A program made the position numbers and the translations under genes. Shown here piece by piece: positions 35,653-50,600 of a stretch of 64,000 bases of DNA. Every line of letters begins with the position of its first letter. Positions within the stretch are counted from its first letter, which is position 1. The notes beneath the pieces were generated by a model. That model saw only the letters and a list, made by a program, of their open reading frames with translations. It had not been told where the DNA came from and did not search any database. The stretch comes from Macropodus opercularis (Eukaryota > Chordata > Actinopteri > Anabantiformes > Osphronemidae): assembly GCA_030770545.1 (NCBI GenBank), contig CM061091.1:3540501-3604500 (forward strand), written 5' to 3'.

Positions 35653-38600
35653 CTGCAACAGAACAGTGTCAGTGTCATCTTCAGTTTTTTTAGTCTTAAC
35701 AGAATAATTTATACATTTATACTGTTTCTGAATAAGTGCATTCTCATCATGCAACTCTACTTTTAAAACCACGCTGGAAGCATTTGACATATTGCAAATG
35801 ATCGCAGCACACTCCTGGTCTGTCTGACCAACTCTTGGATTGTGGGAAAACCTGGTGCAGGCGCGAGGAGGACAGATATTAAAGACGCCTGTCAGACCAG
35901 CTAATAGCTTAAATACAGTTGATGCAGAGCTGTGTTTAGTTCATTAATTTACCGTGTCGTTATCAGTAATGAGCATGTTGAGAGCTCCATTAACGAGTGT
36001 TGGAGAGTCTTCTGTTATGGTGTCTCTGTATCTAGTGATTCTGTTGGCCCAGTTATGACTCACAGAGCCATTCCATGCTGCCTGCAAAAGGAACAACACA
36101 GCGCGCAGGTCAAAACAATAATTACTATCCTGACTACGAAGCACTCATCTGATGAAAAACTCTCCCCTCGCAGGTTTTGACCTTGGGTTCAGGTGCAGGA
36201 GCATCCTCCCCTTCTGCTGGATTAACACTTGCCATCAGGCTCTGCTCCTCTGGGGCCTCCACTAGTGGCTGACCAGACTTTTGGCTGCCTGGGGGCATCA
36301 GTGTCTCCAACTCGTGTGTATCGCTGCACTCTTGCACGATGGAGGGAATGGGGCAGCCTCCTCTTCTGTGCTGAAGGGTGGTAGCTGTGGAGTCCAAGCC
36401 TGCAGATATCTCCCTGCGTGGAGCAGAGATGGGAGAGGGTTAAGAGCTGGGGCATCGCAGCCGCTTGCCGCACAGTCGTCTGGGTTCCGGTACTGATGCT
36501 TTGACAGTAGGATAGGTTCTATATGTAGACAGGGTACATGTAGCAAGACTGTACCTTTTACCGTACCTGGCTTTGCTGTTGCGCAAGCTGAAACACATGC
36601 AGAGGAGGATGCATATCAGCCCGAGACACACACCGACTATGATGCCTGTCACTGCGTGGATGTCCAGCTCTGTTACAGTATCAGACACAAATGAAGAAGA
36701 AGAATGAAGCGTTTACAAACTGTAGTTATGTCGCCAATATGCAGCATAAACCATCTGGATTTTTATATTTTATGTATTGCCAATAATTTAATTTGCGTTA
36801 TATGAGACTCTGTGAGAATGTATTGATTTCTTCACTTAAGACCAAGTTATGTTGGCAAAGAAATATGAGAAAACATTAGCGAGGGGGAATCAAGTCTTCA
36901 TTGATATTCATTTATGCTGGGTATCTTTGGCAGTCTGGACATGGAGCAGAGAGGAAACAGATGGCGGGAGCTCTCACCCACCCACCAGCCGCCTCAGACC
37001 ACACTGCACACCACACACTGGCATCACTCTCACACTATTACATCTGAAGTAGGGCTGGAAAAAAAACTGTTGCTCTGTTTTTTTAAATTAAGGGTTTGGC
37101 AATAGAGTCTATTCCCAGCGCTTATTGCATCAGGTTCATTGTTCCAATTCTTCAAATAGCATGTGCGGTGCACAGAGAGAATAAATACATTAAGAGCATA
37201 CTTGTTCAATGTCTTTGTTTATGGGACTGTTCATAAATAATCTGTTTAATTGTCGTTTACGTTGGATTATTAATTACTGATGAGTCTTATATTTATGCTC
37301 CCTGTGTTTAAAGAACAAACAGTACCTTATAATTACAGGTAAAGTGCTGACTGAAGGAATTTAGCGTATTGTGAGAGTGGATGCTTAAACACAAAATGAC
37401 ATAAAAGCAAAAAAGTGAACAGTACAGAGAGCTGTGATTCAAAAGTCTCCCCTGGAGCTCGACGATGATGATATATTATATTATATATCTACAACTACAT
37501 TACACTGAAACTACACCAAACCACGAGAAGAGCAATATGTGTCCTGCAGAGCTACATTCCCTCTGCTGCAGGGACAAATTATCCACTTTAATTGGAAAGA
37601 GGGTTGGGGTTTTCATTCGTTTTCATTTTATTCATGGTGAATTTGCAGTAAGAACTTCTTAAATGGGCAGTTTTCAAAGTATGTGCTATTACAAGGTTCA
37701 GAATGGATTTGAAATGTTATATTTGGAGTGGAGTCAGCGTAATTGTGACAGTGGTCAGCTGTAGTGATGGGTTAGGTTAGTTCTCCTTATAAAAAAAAAA
37801 CATACATCTGGAAAATACAGCTCTGAAAAAAGATATAAATTTCTCCCCTCCCCTCTTCTTCCCCTTCTCTTCCCTATTCCCACAACTACTACTGTTTCAA
37901 CGTCTTTCTGCCGCCTACACAGTATACGTGTTCTACATTGTACTCACCATATTTGTGGGAAATGTGAACATCCTTCACAGGTGAGTAAGGCCCTGGCCCC
38001 ACCTCAGTAGATGCTCCTAGTTTAAAATAGTAACGACTACCGCTGGACAAACCCTGGATCTCTGCACTGGTAACGCTTCCTGAAACAGACCAGCAGAGAG
38101 ATGAATATGGTCCAGCTCAATCATCATATATACTTTATCCTCAGCAGACGAAGAGACAGAAGTGTATGAATAAATCATGAACGCCCACCGTCCTGAGTGA
38201 GGTTTTTCCACAAGTGCTCTGGTTGACTGAGGTTGCCAGTGTACAAGACACTGTAGCTGACGACGATGCCATTCGGCTCCAGCGGAGGGCGCCAGCTCAC
38301 GAGCACAGAGGAAGAGTCCAGAGCACTCAGCTGTAGCTCCTCCGGAGGTGAGGAGGGCCCTAAAGGATAAAGGAGGGCTGGGTCAGTATCGAGAACCCCG
38401 CAATGAGGCCGCACAGCTGGGGAAGGTATTAAGGTCTTAGTGGCAATCTGACATGTGTGACAACCATCTGCTTCCTTGTGTCTGTGCCACCTGGGTACAG
38501 GAGAGAGGGGGCAAGCAGGGCAACGAGGGAACCAACCGGGGCTCAGGTGATGATACGTTAGTGGAGAGCGTGACTGGTGATAACAATGCCATTAAAAGCG

Positions 38601-41600
38601 GCTCACTCTCACCAACCTTGCTTGGCCTACAGAGCTGCTGGCCTGCAGCTTCTACACCTGGGTGTTCTATTACAGCCAGCAACCAGCCAACACGCTGGCC
38701 TTACACGAGCCGCCACACTCTGGATCTGTTTCTCTGTAACTGCTGGAATAAAGGCTGAATGGAAGAACGTTCTCTGACCGTGTCTTTCAAAAGTAGAGCA
38801 GGAAGGACAAAATAAAAGGGGCACAGCGGACGCTTACGGTCAGGCAGAGTGGTTTCCTCCACCGTGCTGCTGAAGGGCCCCACCACATCCGCTGCATTAG
38901 ACTGCACCGCCAGCTCGTAGCGGGTGAAGGGCGTCAACGCTCCAATCAGTATCTCCTGCGCAGAGCTGCGTACACAGGGGGACAGCGTTGAACCAGGCTG
39001 GACTCTGATGCTAATAAGTATATTCAGTGTATGTTGTAGCAGTAGCCACAGTTGAAGAGATGGTAAGATCACGGAGGAAACAACGTTATTTGTTGTACGT
39101 TGCTGTGATAGACACTTATAACATATTTAATCCTAATGTTATATATTCGAAGCTTGTCAAAAAGCACCAGACCTCTCTCAATTTAATTATTGGGAACTGC
39201 ACATGTAAAAACAGGCCTTGAAAAAGCAGTCAAACACAGGATAAAGCTTGTCTGTCACTCAAAGAGTAGAACAAACAGAAAAGGAAAATTAAAAACCTTT
39301 ATTTAGTGGAGCAATTTATTGACTTCAGGTTTTGACGATAAAGGCTCAGGTGAAAATATTTTTCAAATTAAAGTAAAGTCCTGTGTCTTTTAAAGAAAGA
39401 CGAGTCCACACCAAACGCGGTGGCGCTGGCCTCATTACACAACACCTTGTCTGCAGTACTGTGCTATTGCCCTGACCTGGTGTGATAGATGACCCGGGAA
39501 GCGTTGGTGGTTCCTGCTGGACTGCAGCGGACTGTGTAGTTAATGATACGCACGCTGCTGAATCGCGGTTTCTCCCAGCGCAGCCGGATGGAGGTGGAGC
39601 TGTTGCTTGTGGCGTGGATGCTGCTTGGGGGCAATGGAGGCGGGCGCATGGGTGGTGACGGTGCTTTAACACACACACAAATGCACATGATGTAAATATC
39701 ATAACTTAATATTGACATTAGAATGTTTTATGAGACACACCTGTAAAAATGAATCTTACTTTTGTCAGCAGGCTTGTCTGTGCTTCCCTTCCACACTGCA
39801 GCTGCACCGTCCATCTGCTTGGTGAAGCCCCAAACCCTCACCTCATACTGCTGATCTGGAACTGACACACAAACAGGGTAAAGAAATAGAGAAGGGATGA
39901 GGCTAAGAAACAAATTATTTGGAGATTCATGCAGTGGGTAACATGCAGTGGCTTTGGAAAGCAATTATATCCTGCTGCCTTTTATACAATTAACTGTGTC
40001 ATTATGTATTGTGTGTAGAAAAAATTACAAATTGCAGTAAGAGATGCAGTAAGGCTTTTGAATGATTGCTGAAGTTATTGAGGCCAGACAGAAATGTAAT
40101 CTGAACGCAGTCGATCCACTCAAGGTCACACTAATCGCAGTCAGTCCATTAATGTGACCTGAAACCCACAAATGCCGACTGTGCTACAAGCTTGATTGAT
40201 GCTTTACATCACAGTAGTGAAATATCTCAACTTGAGACTTTTTGAATGAAAGTCTGGAGTTTTAGTGACAGTGTTTTTTCATAAAATGTGTTGTGAGTGA
40301 GTTCATCTCTCAAGGACCGTGTGTGTCCTTTGCTCAAATTGAACTAGTCGATCGCGAAGCCTCGTCAGTACACACAGGAGGCCTCTGCCTACAACTCACC
40401 CAGCCCAGTGAGTAGGTGAAACCTGGCCTTCTTACGGAGTCTGATGGTGTGGGTGGGTGTGGGTCTCCCTCCGTGGGCCGACTCCTCAGCCTGCACCTCA
40501 CGGTATGACAGTTTGTAACCAGAGACCAGTGTGTGATTGGGTGAGGGATGCCATGTGACATTGAGCGTACTGACTCTGGTTCTAACTTTCAGCTCAGTCG
40601 GGGCAAAGATCACTGAAAAGGAAAATGAATAACTCGTTAAATTCCGTAACAAACGATCGCTGGGCTGCATGTTGGTGACCCCGGTACATGTCCAATGATG
40701 ATTCGTGGGTATTTATCACGTGAAATGTCTTTGCTGAGCTGTGTCATCCTCACCCAAGCTGCTGTCGCTGTGATTATAGTGCGCTAACGTTTGATGATGA
40801 GCCCACTCAGATGGGACCCCGAAGCCAATCCCTGTTCCAGCTGCTATCCTCAGTCGATAGGCCTGGTTGGGCTGCAGTTCCCTCAGTGTGAACTGAGTCT
40901 CATTACCTGCCACCTCCACTGAGAACACAGTGTCCACTGTAGGAAGACGCAACGCAGACTGTCAGATACAATACACGTCTGTGTGTCTGTCTCCTCCGAG
41001 TGTCACTAACCCTGATCCACAGAGCTGTACTCGATGCGGTAGCGGGTAACAGTTCCTCGACTGTGCTGCGAGGACAGTGGATGCCACATCAGCCTGATGT
41101 CGGTGGGGGAGGTGCTGGCTATCGACAGCTGAGGTGGGGCACTTGGCACTGAAAAGTCAGAGGAAAACGTTTCAAGGCGTTTGCTGCAGATTAGACCGGA
41201 CGTATCTTAGCTCTGTCTTTGAAAACCCACCGTCTTCTAGCATCTCTACTGTGACGGGCAGAGATGGGCGACTGGCACCCATGGGAGAGTAGGCCACCAC
41301 GAAGAATGTGTAGGCAGTATGAGGAAGAAGCTCTTTGATGTGACACTCGGTGGTGTCGTTGTTCATTGCGAACTGATCTTCTACATTGTCTGAGCCTGAA
41401 AAGAACAAATGGTAAAATGAGATCTCAGTCTGCCCGGACACACAAACTCCGAGTAGACACCCACCTGCAGTGACGTGGTAGTGAACGGAGTAGCCGATTA
41501 TTTGGTCTGCGTTGTACTCGGGTTTCTCCCAGGCGAGCAAGGCAGTGGTGCTGGAGTAGGGTGTAACGGACAGGTGACGAGGGCGGCTGGGCAGACCTTC

Positions 41601-44600
41601 CCTCACAATCACTGTCAGCTTGGCAGTGGCACAGGCTGTGCCCAGACTATTGACGGCTATGCACTGGTAGTAGCCTGCGTCCTCCAGTGCCAGTTGGTTG
41701 ATAAGCAGGACTCCAGGGCTTTGAGTCTTTACTCGTATGAATGACTTGATGGGCTGACCGTTCTTCAGCCAGTACAGCACTGGTGGGGGCTCTGCAGAGC
41801 TGTTACACACAAACCTGGCTGTGTTTCCCCGGGAGAGAGACACTGCTTCTGGGGGCTGGAGAATAACTGGAGGGGCTGTTGGAAGTAGGAGACAAAGCTT
41901 TTTGATGGAAGACACAAGTAGACGAGGATTTAGACTCCAAACTACACAACTACTCTTTGCTCATCTTGCAAAGTTCACGCGATACAAATATCATGCTCAC
42001 CAGTTTGTAACAAAGGTTTTATGCTAAATTTTTCCAGCCCAAAACTGAACGCATTTAAGTTATGCACTGTAGGTTGAGATTCTTGAATAAAGCTCAGGTA
42101 CAGAAGAGAAGAACTGTTAAGGCAACAAAGTAGGAGCCGTTTCGTCAAAATCAAACCATCCTCATTTGGCTCCACAACATCTCCGATAGATCAAATCAAT
42201 CTCATGTAATTCAGATCTTTCTCTAGACTTCCTCAGCCCTGAAAACTGAGTTTGCTTTGAATTACAGCCAAGCATAGAGTAGTAGGTAAAAGCCTGCCTA
42301 ATTTGCAACAAAGGCCCTGAGCTGGAATGCTGAGTAGTGCTGAGTAGGGCTATGGCTCATGGTGTGAGTCTTAACCTCTGAGCCACAGGCTGTCTGATAT
42401 GGTTATAGGAGTTACTCTGCAACTACCAACAGCAAAAAAAGCACAAATTATGTGTAATCACATGTCTGTGACTACATACAGTTGTAATCACCTTTAATAT
42501 GCAGTTAAACCAGTTAACTGCTCATTACAAACACGCCCTCAGTTACTTAAAGTGGCAGGTGACAGGGACTAGTTGAAGCAAAAGAAATGAGCATGACTCT
42601 TACCAGGCACATGCAGCTCAGCAGCAGCAGTGATAAACTCTCTGGTCTTGGGCTTGTTGGCCCGGCAGACGTAGACGCCGGCATGGTGACGCCTTGTGTC
42701 CCTAATCACCAGGTTTGTTGCGAGCACGATCACATCAGTAGAAATGGGCTTCCCATCTGATGAAAGGAGAAAGAAACAGAGGACAGTCTCATATCATGGA
42801 TATGACAGCGCAGAGCTGAGCCTGGAGAAAACAAGAGATCATTTGGTTCTTAGTGCCGAAGCAGACAGTTGCCTGAGAAATAGATCAAAAGAGCGAAGGA
42901 GCGCTTTGAACAGCTGTAATCACACAGGTTGGCCAACAGGTGGCTCTGTGACTTTTCAATCTGGGATCACTGTCTACAAAGCTCCTAAGCTCTAAGTGTG
43001 ACTCACTCACCATATAGACCATGTTTACATGCAGCCGATCCGCCATTTTGTAACGTTGTATAGTGTGTTTTTTATGACCTCGTTTAAAACAATAGAACCG
43101 TGTAGGACTTGACAAGACACAGCTTGTAATATGCAAATCTGATGCTGAGAGACTAAAAGCTGTTCTTTGTGGGTGAAAGACAAGCAAGTAATACAGTAGA
43201 AGCACGATAACTAGCAAGTTATTTTAGTATTTGCAAGTGTTACCTTGTCTGCTCCAGGACACCAGTGGTTTGGGTTGGCCTTGTGCCATGCATTCCATCA
43301 CGGCAGGATGACCGAGCACCACTGTGGCATTTTGGGGCGGTGCACCAATCACAACTCTGTTCGGAGCTTCAGTAGAACCTGCAGCAACACATGACGAATA
43401 GACACATGCATTAGCTTTATGTCAGAAAGAGGAGAGTGCGATTCTGTTAACGTTTGTATAGATTTGTAAGCAAAACATGTTGATAGTGTTTCATACACAA
43501 ACACCAGTAATGCAATTACTGCAAAATGTTGTAACTTTGGGCAGAAAACAGCAAATGATTTACAACTTTTCAGGACCACTTCAAAAAACACTAGATGGAT
43601 GATGGTATGTGGGTAACAATCAATCAGCAGCTATTAGATGATGGATGTGACTCGGATGCAACAGGAAATTTGACACAGTGATGAAGGATTTTAGTTTCTG
43701 TGATACGCATTTACGTACGTATTTTTACGTACTTTACAATAAGCGCTGCTAATCACCCCCATGTCCGTCCCTCAGTAACGTTAGTAGAGTCAATAAACCG
43801 GTGCAACACTTAATGTGCAACTGTGAAAAGCTGTGCAACGTTTATTTATAACATGCAATAATCATCTCTACACTACCTGTTGGCATAATACCCTTTAGTC
43901 TACAAACCCAACCTGTACTACGCTGTTGCAAAATGCAATTCTCCCACTGTGGGACTGGGTTTTCTTATTCTTACTCTTATGTACGTTATGCTGTCTCAGC
44001 AGCACAACATAGCAAAGATCCCTAAGAATTCAGTAAACACGCGGGGATGACATACAGCAGCCAGGGCTTCTGCATAAAGCTCTAAAGTGGGTCATTCTGC
44101 CTTTGTGACAACTGCATAGTGTGATGCAGCTGTGTAGGAGGGTGTGCATGTGGTGGGTGCAGCGTGACGCATGTGATGAACTCCATATGGCAATTATATA
44201 AAAAAAGATGAAAGTCAAACTCTGAGGTTCAACTTTCTGCATCCGTTATGTTAAAAATATAGATTCACAACGGTTCTGGTGTGTCTTACAACAAAGGTCA
44301 CGTTTTCATACTGTATTAACATAAAACAGGCTTTTATTTTTCCTTTAAATCTCTCTTCTAATGCACCTCAAATTAAAATTACCACTGCTGTGATGTGCAA
44401 AAATACTTATTCCATCCCAGTTCATCAAATCAACAAACAAGTTTTAGTGAGAGTTTTACTGAGTTTCTCAATTCAGTACCAAACAGAATTTGTGCATTTC
44501 ACTCAAACTATTGAAGCTTCTTATTTAGACGTATTTATGTAAACTTTAAAACCTAGATGGTGAATTTTGTCCCACTTCTATTGAAAAAGTTGTAGAAAAT

Positions 44601-47600
44601 GCTCTTTTAAAGGATTTGCTGCAACGGTTCAGATTTTCTTTTCGGATACCTCTGCAGTGACAGTGAGCGTAGTGGCAGCATAAGATCTGACACCTGTTCC
44701 GTGCAGTAGCTCACAACAGAGCCTTAAGTAGTTTCCTCTTTGGGATTCATGACAGCAGGAGGAACACAAAGGGCAAATAACCTTGAAAGTGTCTTTTATT
44801 ACAGCCTCTCTGTTATTTCTACTGATAGAATCCATTCAAACATATTATACACACTGTATTAGGCGGCACATTACAGTATGTGCCTCATTACAACCAAAGT
44901 ACTATTAAAAAGCATGACTTATATTACTGGTTTGCTTTGAGTTGCTTTCGTTGGGTTTGTGGAAGCATACGTGCTTGCTGTCATTGTGCCATATTCAATA
45001 AACTATGAGTAAATGCATATGATTATTACACTATTATGTGTAATAATTCTTACTCATGACTGCAAAAGTTTGTCCATGACATGCTCACATGATTTAATGA
45101 CTTCAACACTGATGCAGTTCTTTCAGTAAACCTTTATAATTGGCTGAACAAAGTGAACAAAGCATAGTGCACAAGTATAGATGGTTACATTAAAAGCATT
45201 AGTCAATGTCAGGAGCCATATAAAAGCTGGCTACAGCCAGCCAATAGAATAAAACACTTAACAAGGTAAAAGCTGTGCTTCACAAAATAAAATGCTTTGA
45301 CTAATAAGTACAGACGGAAATGTATAGACATATCTATTTAAAGGACAAGTGCCTGCTTCACTTAGTTCTGTTTCATTTAAGATACAAATTCGTTGACCTG
45401 GGTGTCAGACATTAATTCAGTTCATTCACTAATGTTATCAGGTTCTCACAACTGTGAGAAAGCAAATGGAAAAATCTGTGTAGCTATGATTTAAACAACG
45501 TTTAATAGCAAACACATTTCCAGAAAAGCTGAATCCTTTACAGCCTAAATGAGCTTTTGTTACTTTGGGAAACGCTCTCGCCTTTAACCAAAAACAAGCG
45601 AAGACACGTTTCCACTGTCTTCGGTTCCATCTCGCATGACCTGCAGCCCTGAACTGAGCAGCGTTTCTGCACAGAACTAATCCGTTGCCTACATGTTGCT
45701 TGACACAATATGAGGTCATATTCTGGTGAAAATTGGGTTTGTAATAAAATGTATTTAAGATTCTAATTCCATGAGCTGTGGTGGTTTCGAGCACACAATA
45801 CAAACACAAGCTGGGTGAATGCTGCGTTGATGTCCTAAAACATTAAATGTTCAAGATTAGCCTGGCTGGTCCCAGCGGGGCCTCTCTGCCTATTCAGACG
45901 CCATAATGCCCTGCCACAGACCTCACCTGGGGTGACAGTGAGTCTGGCCTCATGACTGATGTCTTTCCTGGCAGAGTTGGACGCGACACAGCGGTAGGAA
46001 CCTTCATCCTCCTTGGACACATCAAGGATCTGGAGCACCCCATTAGGAAGGGAAATGAACCTGTTGCACACGAGGCAAAACAGAGAAGTGGAGGTGAATG
46101 AACAAAGCCAAAGAGAGAGAGAGAGAGAGAAAGAAAACGACTGGATAAATGGCATGAAGCATCTAACTGATTAGCTCTGTGGGTATCCTGCTGGGTCCCC
46201 ACAAGACTCCATCCTTCTTTGTTTCCACTAGAGGCTTTTGATAACAACCACTAGAAAAAGAAATTACAATTACTAATTATATAGAACGTCTCAAAATGTG
46301 ACTTGGAGACAGCAACATGTTTTTTAGACAGTGTCCACTGAAAGGAGCACAAAATAATACAGCAGAGAATTGTAGAATAATCACTGTACTGTATCTGCTT
46401 TTAATTTATCTTTTTCTCCCTAATGTGCCAGATACTCCGAGGTGGGAAGCCAGGTCCCTGCTGTGACGCCATCCCACAAACCCGTACTGCGTTTATCACA
46501 GCCTATTAATTCTGCACAAATGTGACAAGTGGTTGTCTGTTTAGAAGGATGGAAGAAAAGTGAGTAGAGTAAGAGGGTGAAAAAAGAAACATCCACGAGT
46601 GTAAGAAAAGAGAGAGACTTGGAGGAGACACAAAGATGAAGAGGGATAAGAAAAGAGCAAGAGAGGCCACCAGAGAGGAAAAGAAGCACATTTCAGCAAG
46701 AGGAAAGACAGAAAAAGCCAGTGATACATCAATCATCCTTTACCATGAACAGCAACTGAGAGATGCCTTCAATAAAACCTAGTGAGCTGTTTGTGGGTCA
46801 TGCAGAACTACAGCAGTCATTAGCATACACGCCTGTGCAACAAGGCTGCAAACAGATTCAGCAGAGCCACAGGAAAATGGCGATATGTCAAGTGGTCCAT
46901 CAAATGAGAATATCTGAGAAGAAGACCAGCAAAACGGCAGATGCGTGGATGTAGCAGGTGCCCGTGTTGTAACGGCACAGGAATGTAGTTTTAAAGTCAA
47001 GGTGATCAGTTTGTGTCCTTCCTATAGTTGCTGTAACCTTGAAGACCTCAAAATGATTTCTGAGCTGAGGCATTTCATGTATTCTCCAAACACTTGCTGT
47101 AACAGGACAAATAAAGGTGAACCCCATGTTCTATTAACTGCTGCTGTTATTAGTATGTTTGCATCATATTGTTCAAGTCAAATCAACCCACACTCACCCT
47201 TTACTGAAGAACAAAACTTACATAATTAATACAATTAGAAACACAAATACAGTCCATATGTTTAAATTGGCTTCAGAAGCGCTAGCTTTCATATAGGGAT
47301 GTGATCCTTAGTTCTGTATACTGTAGTGTACATAGCATAACAGCAGCTCACGAAGAAGCATCACCTTGTCTCCTCAGGGACAGTCACGTTGTCTTTTTCC
47401 CAGGTGATAACGGGTGAAGGTACACCCTCGATCTGGCACTCGAAGCGGGCGGCTTCCCCAGCGGGCACGGTCTGGGGCGATGGCTCTTGATGAAACTTAG
47501 ACAGATCTGGTGTTGAAGAGAGAGAGAGGTCACTGGATTTGACTGATGAAACTACAGAACATGTCCCTATTCAAACGATGCTTCTGCTGCCGCTACACTC

Positions 47601-50600
47601 TGTGACAGACTTTAGCCGTCGTCCACAGCTTCCTTTTTTTGTGCCAACATCAGTGGTATTTCAACACAAACAGAAGCATAGTGGGTGAAAAGAAGGTCAC
47701 AGGTAACAAACGGCCTGGCACAAACTTCATATGGCACATTGTAAAACTACTGATCCCATTTACCAGCTTGTGTAAGTTCAGAATCAGAGCATAACACAGT
47801 TACAGTCTAATTTGTCAGACTGATTACCTTACGCAGGCTATTTTAGGGCTATAATTATATTTTAAATTTGTAAGCTAAAAAAAGTCTGGAATAATATAAG
47901 ATAAAATATTTAAAAATCCTCTCATCGTCTCCATTTATGGAATATTAGAGATTCATTGTGGTTTGAATAGACTGTTGTCTTTTCTAGGTCATTTCCTGGC
48001 AGGGTTCCAATTTTCACATCCATAACACATTCATACAAAGAAAAGCTCCCTTGAGTACAGTACGTAATGCAGAGCACCAGGGGGCAGCAGTGAGTACAGT
48101 CTGAGGGCCTCTAACCTCTGACCCTGAACAGGCTATTGAAGGAAAGAACAAAACAGGTTGGCTGTCCCAACCACATCGCCTGTAGCTCTGACTGAAGCGC
48201 AGAGAGTCAGCGACAGATCAAAGGGGAAAGCAGAGAAAGCAGCTAGGAAGCCAAAAACAAAGGAGGCTGCATCTGCAATCGCTATGCAGTATGTGTAGTA
48301 ATGGGAGAAAAGTAGCAGAAGATATAAAGTATATTCATACTGTATAAGGCTAAAGAATATAATAATATATAAACACAAAAACTCTCCATCTAGTTGTTAT
48401 ATGTCACTATGCTTCATCCTCAGAGCATGAATGGCCATTTCTCATTTTTATGGTCACCCACCTAATAGACAGATGTTGGGTTGGGGCAAAAGAGAGAACT
48501 GCCAGGCATCGGTCTGTTGCTAGCCTGGTGTTATCTATCTTTAAGCAAATAAAACTATGGAAGGGATGAGCGAGTTCAGGCGCTGGCACTGAACCGTAAT
48601 CCGGAGTTTGTATATTCATATCTTTGGGCTTTAAACTCGAAGCCGAAGAAACGAAAGGCTCGAGATTTCTCCAAACTGCTGTGAGCTCGCGGAGACACAG
48701 CACTAACCCCCCTCACACCAACTGTTATTCATGGCAACAAACTGGCCATCTGTGTTTTCCACCTCCGCTGAGGGAACAAAGTTTCTCAATGAGTACACAG
48801 AGGCCGACATGCGTGTTAGGACATAGTAGCAGAAAGCATTTGATTCACTTTAAAAAGCTTCAATGACTGCTGAGCAGCGTGCTCGGCAGTGGGAGGTAAT
48901 GATTAACTCCTGCCACTTCCAGCCTTTCCACGCGATGCACCGCCTGTAACGCTGCCAGACTCAGACTTTGCATGTGTGTGCGACAATACTGTGCAGAGTG
49001 CAGAGCTGTTTGTACACCCGCTTTACTGTAGTGCGTGTCCCGGTGCCTGTGCACACACGCCCTACAGGTTGCGAATACATTACTGGATCACTGTGTGCGT
49101 CTGTGTGCATGCGTGTTTGCAGAGAGGGGGGCAATGGTACAGTAACAGCCTCACACCAAAATCATAATAGTGTTTTCCCAGGACTCCAAGTGTTTCCCGG
49201 CCTGCAGTGAAATTCCACAGCAGATTCCACCAACACCATGACAGCACTGACTGTTGGTGTTGAGGTTGTAGGTTGGGCAAATCTTTCAGCTTAATACACC
49301 CAGGAAAAGGTGACATTTGGAGCCACAGGGTCAAAAATATGCCCAATTGTTTCCTAGCAACAAGGTCCTTCTCCACGGCAAAAACATTTTCAGGCAGCTC
49401 CTCGGGCTGTGCTAAAGAGTGCAACCCTTCGATACACGGCATAAAAAGTCCCCATTCTCTCTCCTCCCTGTACTCCCTCCCACTCTGCCTGTCTCCCCCT
49501 CTCCCCCGCCCTTGACTTTACCCCGACTCTTTCTCTGTCTTTGTCTGTACCTCTATCTATGCCCCACTCTTTGGCCCTACAGCTATCAGATTGCAGCGTT
49601 TTTCCCCTCCTCTTGTGCAAGAAGATAATTCCACCCGTAACCTGTGCTTGGCAGCTTTCAGGCTCAGTAACAGTGTGACAACCTATGAAACAGATATTTT
49701 GAATATGTTAGCAGCTTAAAACAGGAGCCTATATATATATTAACCTATATATATAGATATATTAATCTCACAACAAATGAAAACAATGTCATTTCTATGT
49801 CACACACAGTGAAAATTGTTAGAATAAAAATGATCTTTGCTGACAAGGTTTCAAGTTGGGAAAATAAGTCAATATTAAAATCAAAATGTCAAATTAAATT
49901 AATTAATTGGGCCGTTTACATTAGAAGCAAGGTTTTCTACGTCTTCTGCTAGTGGCTGTGTTGGAAAAGCAATGCGCACAGAATATCATTTTTCAGAAAA
50001 ACTATTTAAAAAACAATCTGCTTCACCGTCTGTTCCTTGATAATATGTTTACATGCTTTTGAGACAAGACTACACACATCGTGTTCTATGACCAGAGAGA
50101 AAACTAGCAGCTGGCTTTCATAATGTTTGTACAGATGTGATCCCTGCTACTACATGTTCATTCAATGTCAACTTTGAGGTGGTGCAGACTGAACCGCTCC
50201 TGCGCGCTGCTCACACAAATTCCATAACGTCTCACTGTTAATTCAGTTCAAAATACAAACAGAAGGTCAATGTTAATGCTCTCCGCAGCCTCTCCTCACT
50301 GTCACTGCAAACTCTCCTCCTAAGCGTTGCCCCTCCTTCCCTTTTATTCCTTATTGTCCCTCAGACGAGAGCTGCTCATAAATAGGCATGTGGCAGCTGA
50401 CAATAGCAGGGCCATCCACAGAGGATACCGTCTCATTTGATAGAAAAAGCTAATGGCTAAATAAAGACTACTTCTTATGAGTGGGACAGAAATAAGCCCC
50501 CCAAGGGCGATTAAAAAGCTATCCTCTTATCTATCACAGCTGTATATTTCTATTCATTTCCATCCTCTCCTTCACTCTGTGCCTTAACACACTGCTCAGA

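Larger units (their letters stand above)
36670..47364. other. Remaining igdcc4 introns longer than 300 bp
   Basis: Introns lie at 46061-47364 (with a GAGA run near 46110-46129), 43379-45926, 42757-43243, 41876-42603, 39862-40399, 38966-39476, 38360-38837 and 36670-37947. Nothing coding was seen in them. 42290-42400 holds a weak tRNA box-A-like string on the minus strand (TGGCTCAGAGGTTAAGA). Confidence 0.65.

Noticed and set aside
35653..35790. Start of exon 20 placed further upstream at MSNASSVVLK
   Set aside because: The acceptor CTGTTCTGTTGCAG at 35653-35666 is good and in phase, the upstream part is AT-rich, and the nearest upstream acceptor I saw (after GCACCAG) has the wrong phase for exon 19.
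35140..35790. Independent single-exon gene of 216 residues
   Set aside because: Its C-terminal 170 residues are the last exon of igdcc4; the rest is intron.
42290..42400. SINE in igdcc4 intron 6
   Set aside because: A box-A-like string is present on the minus strand, but no box B, tail or target duplication could be found.
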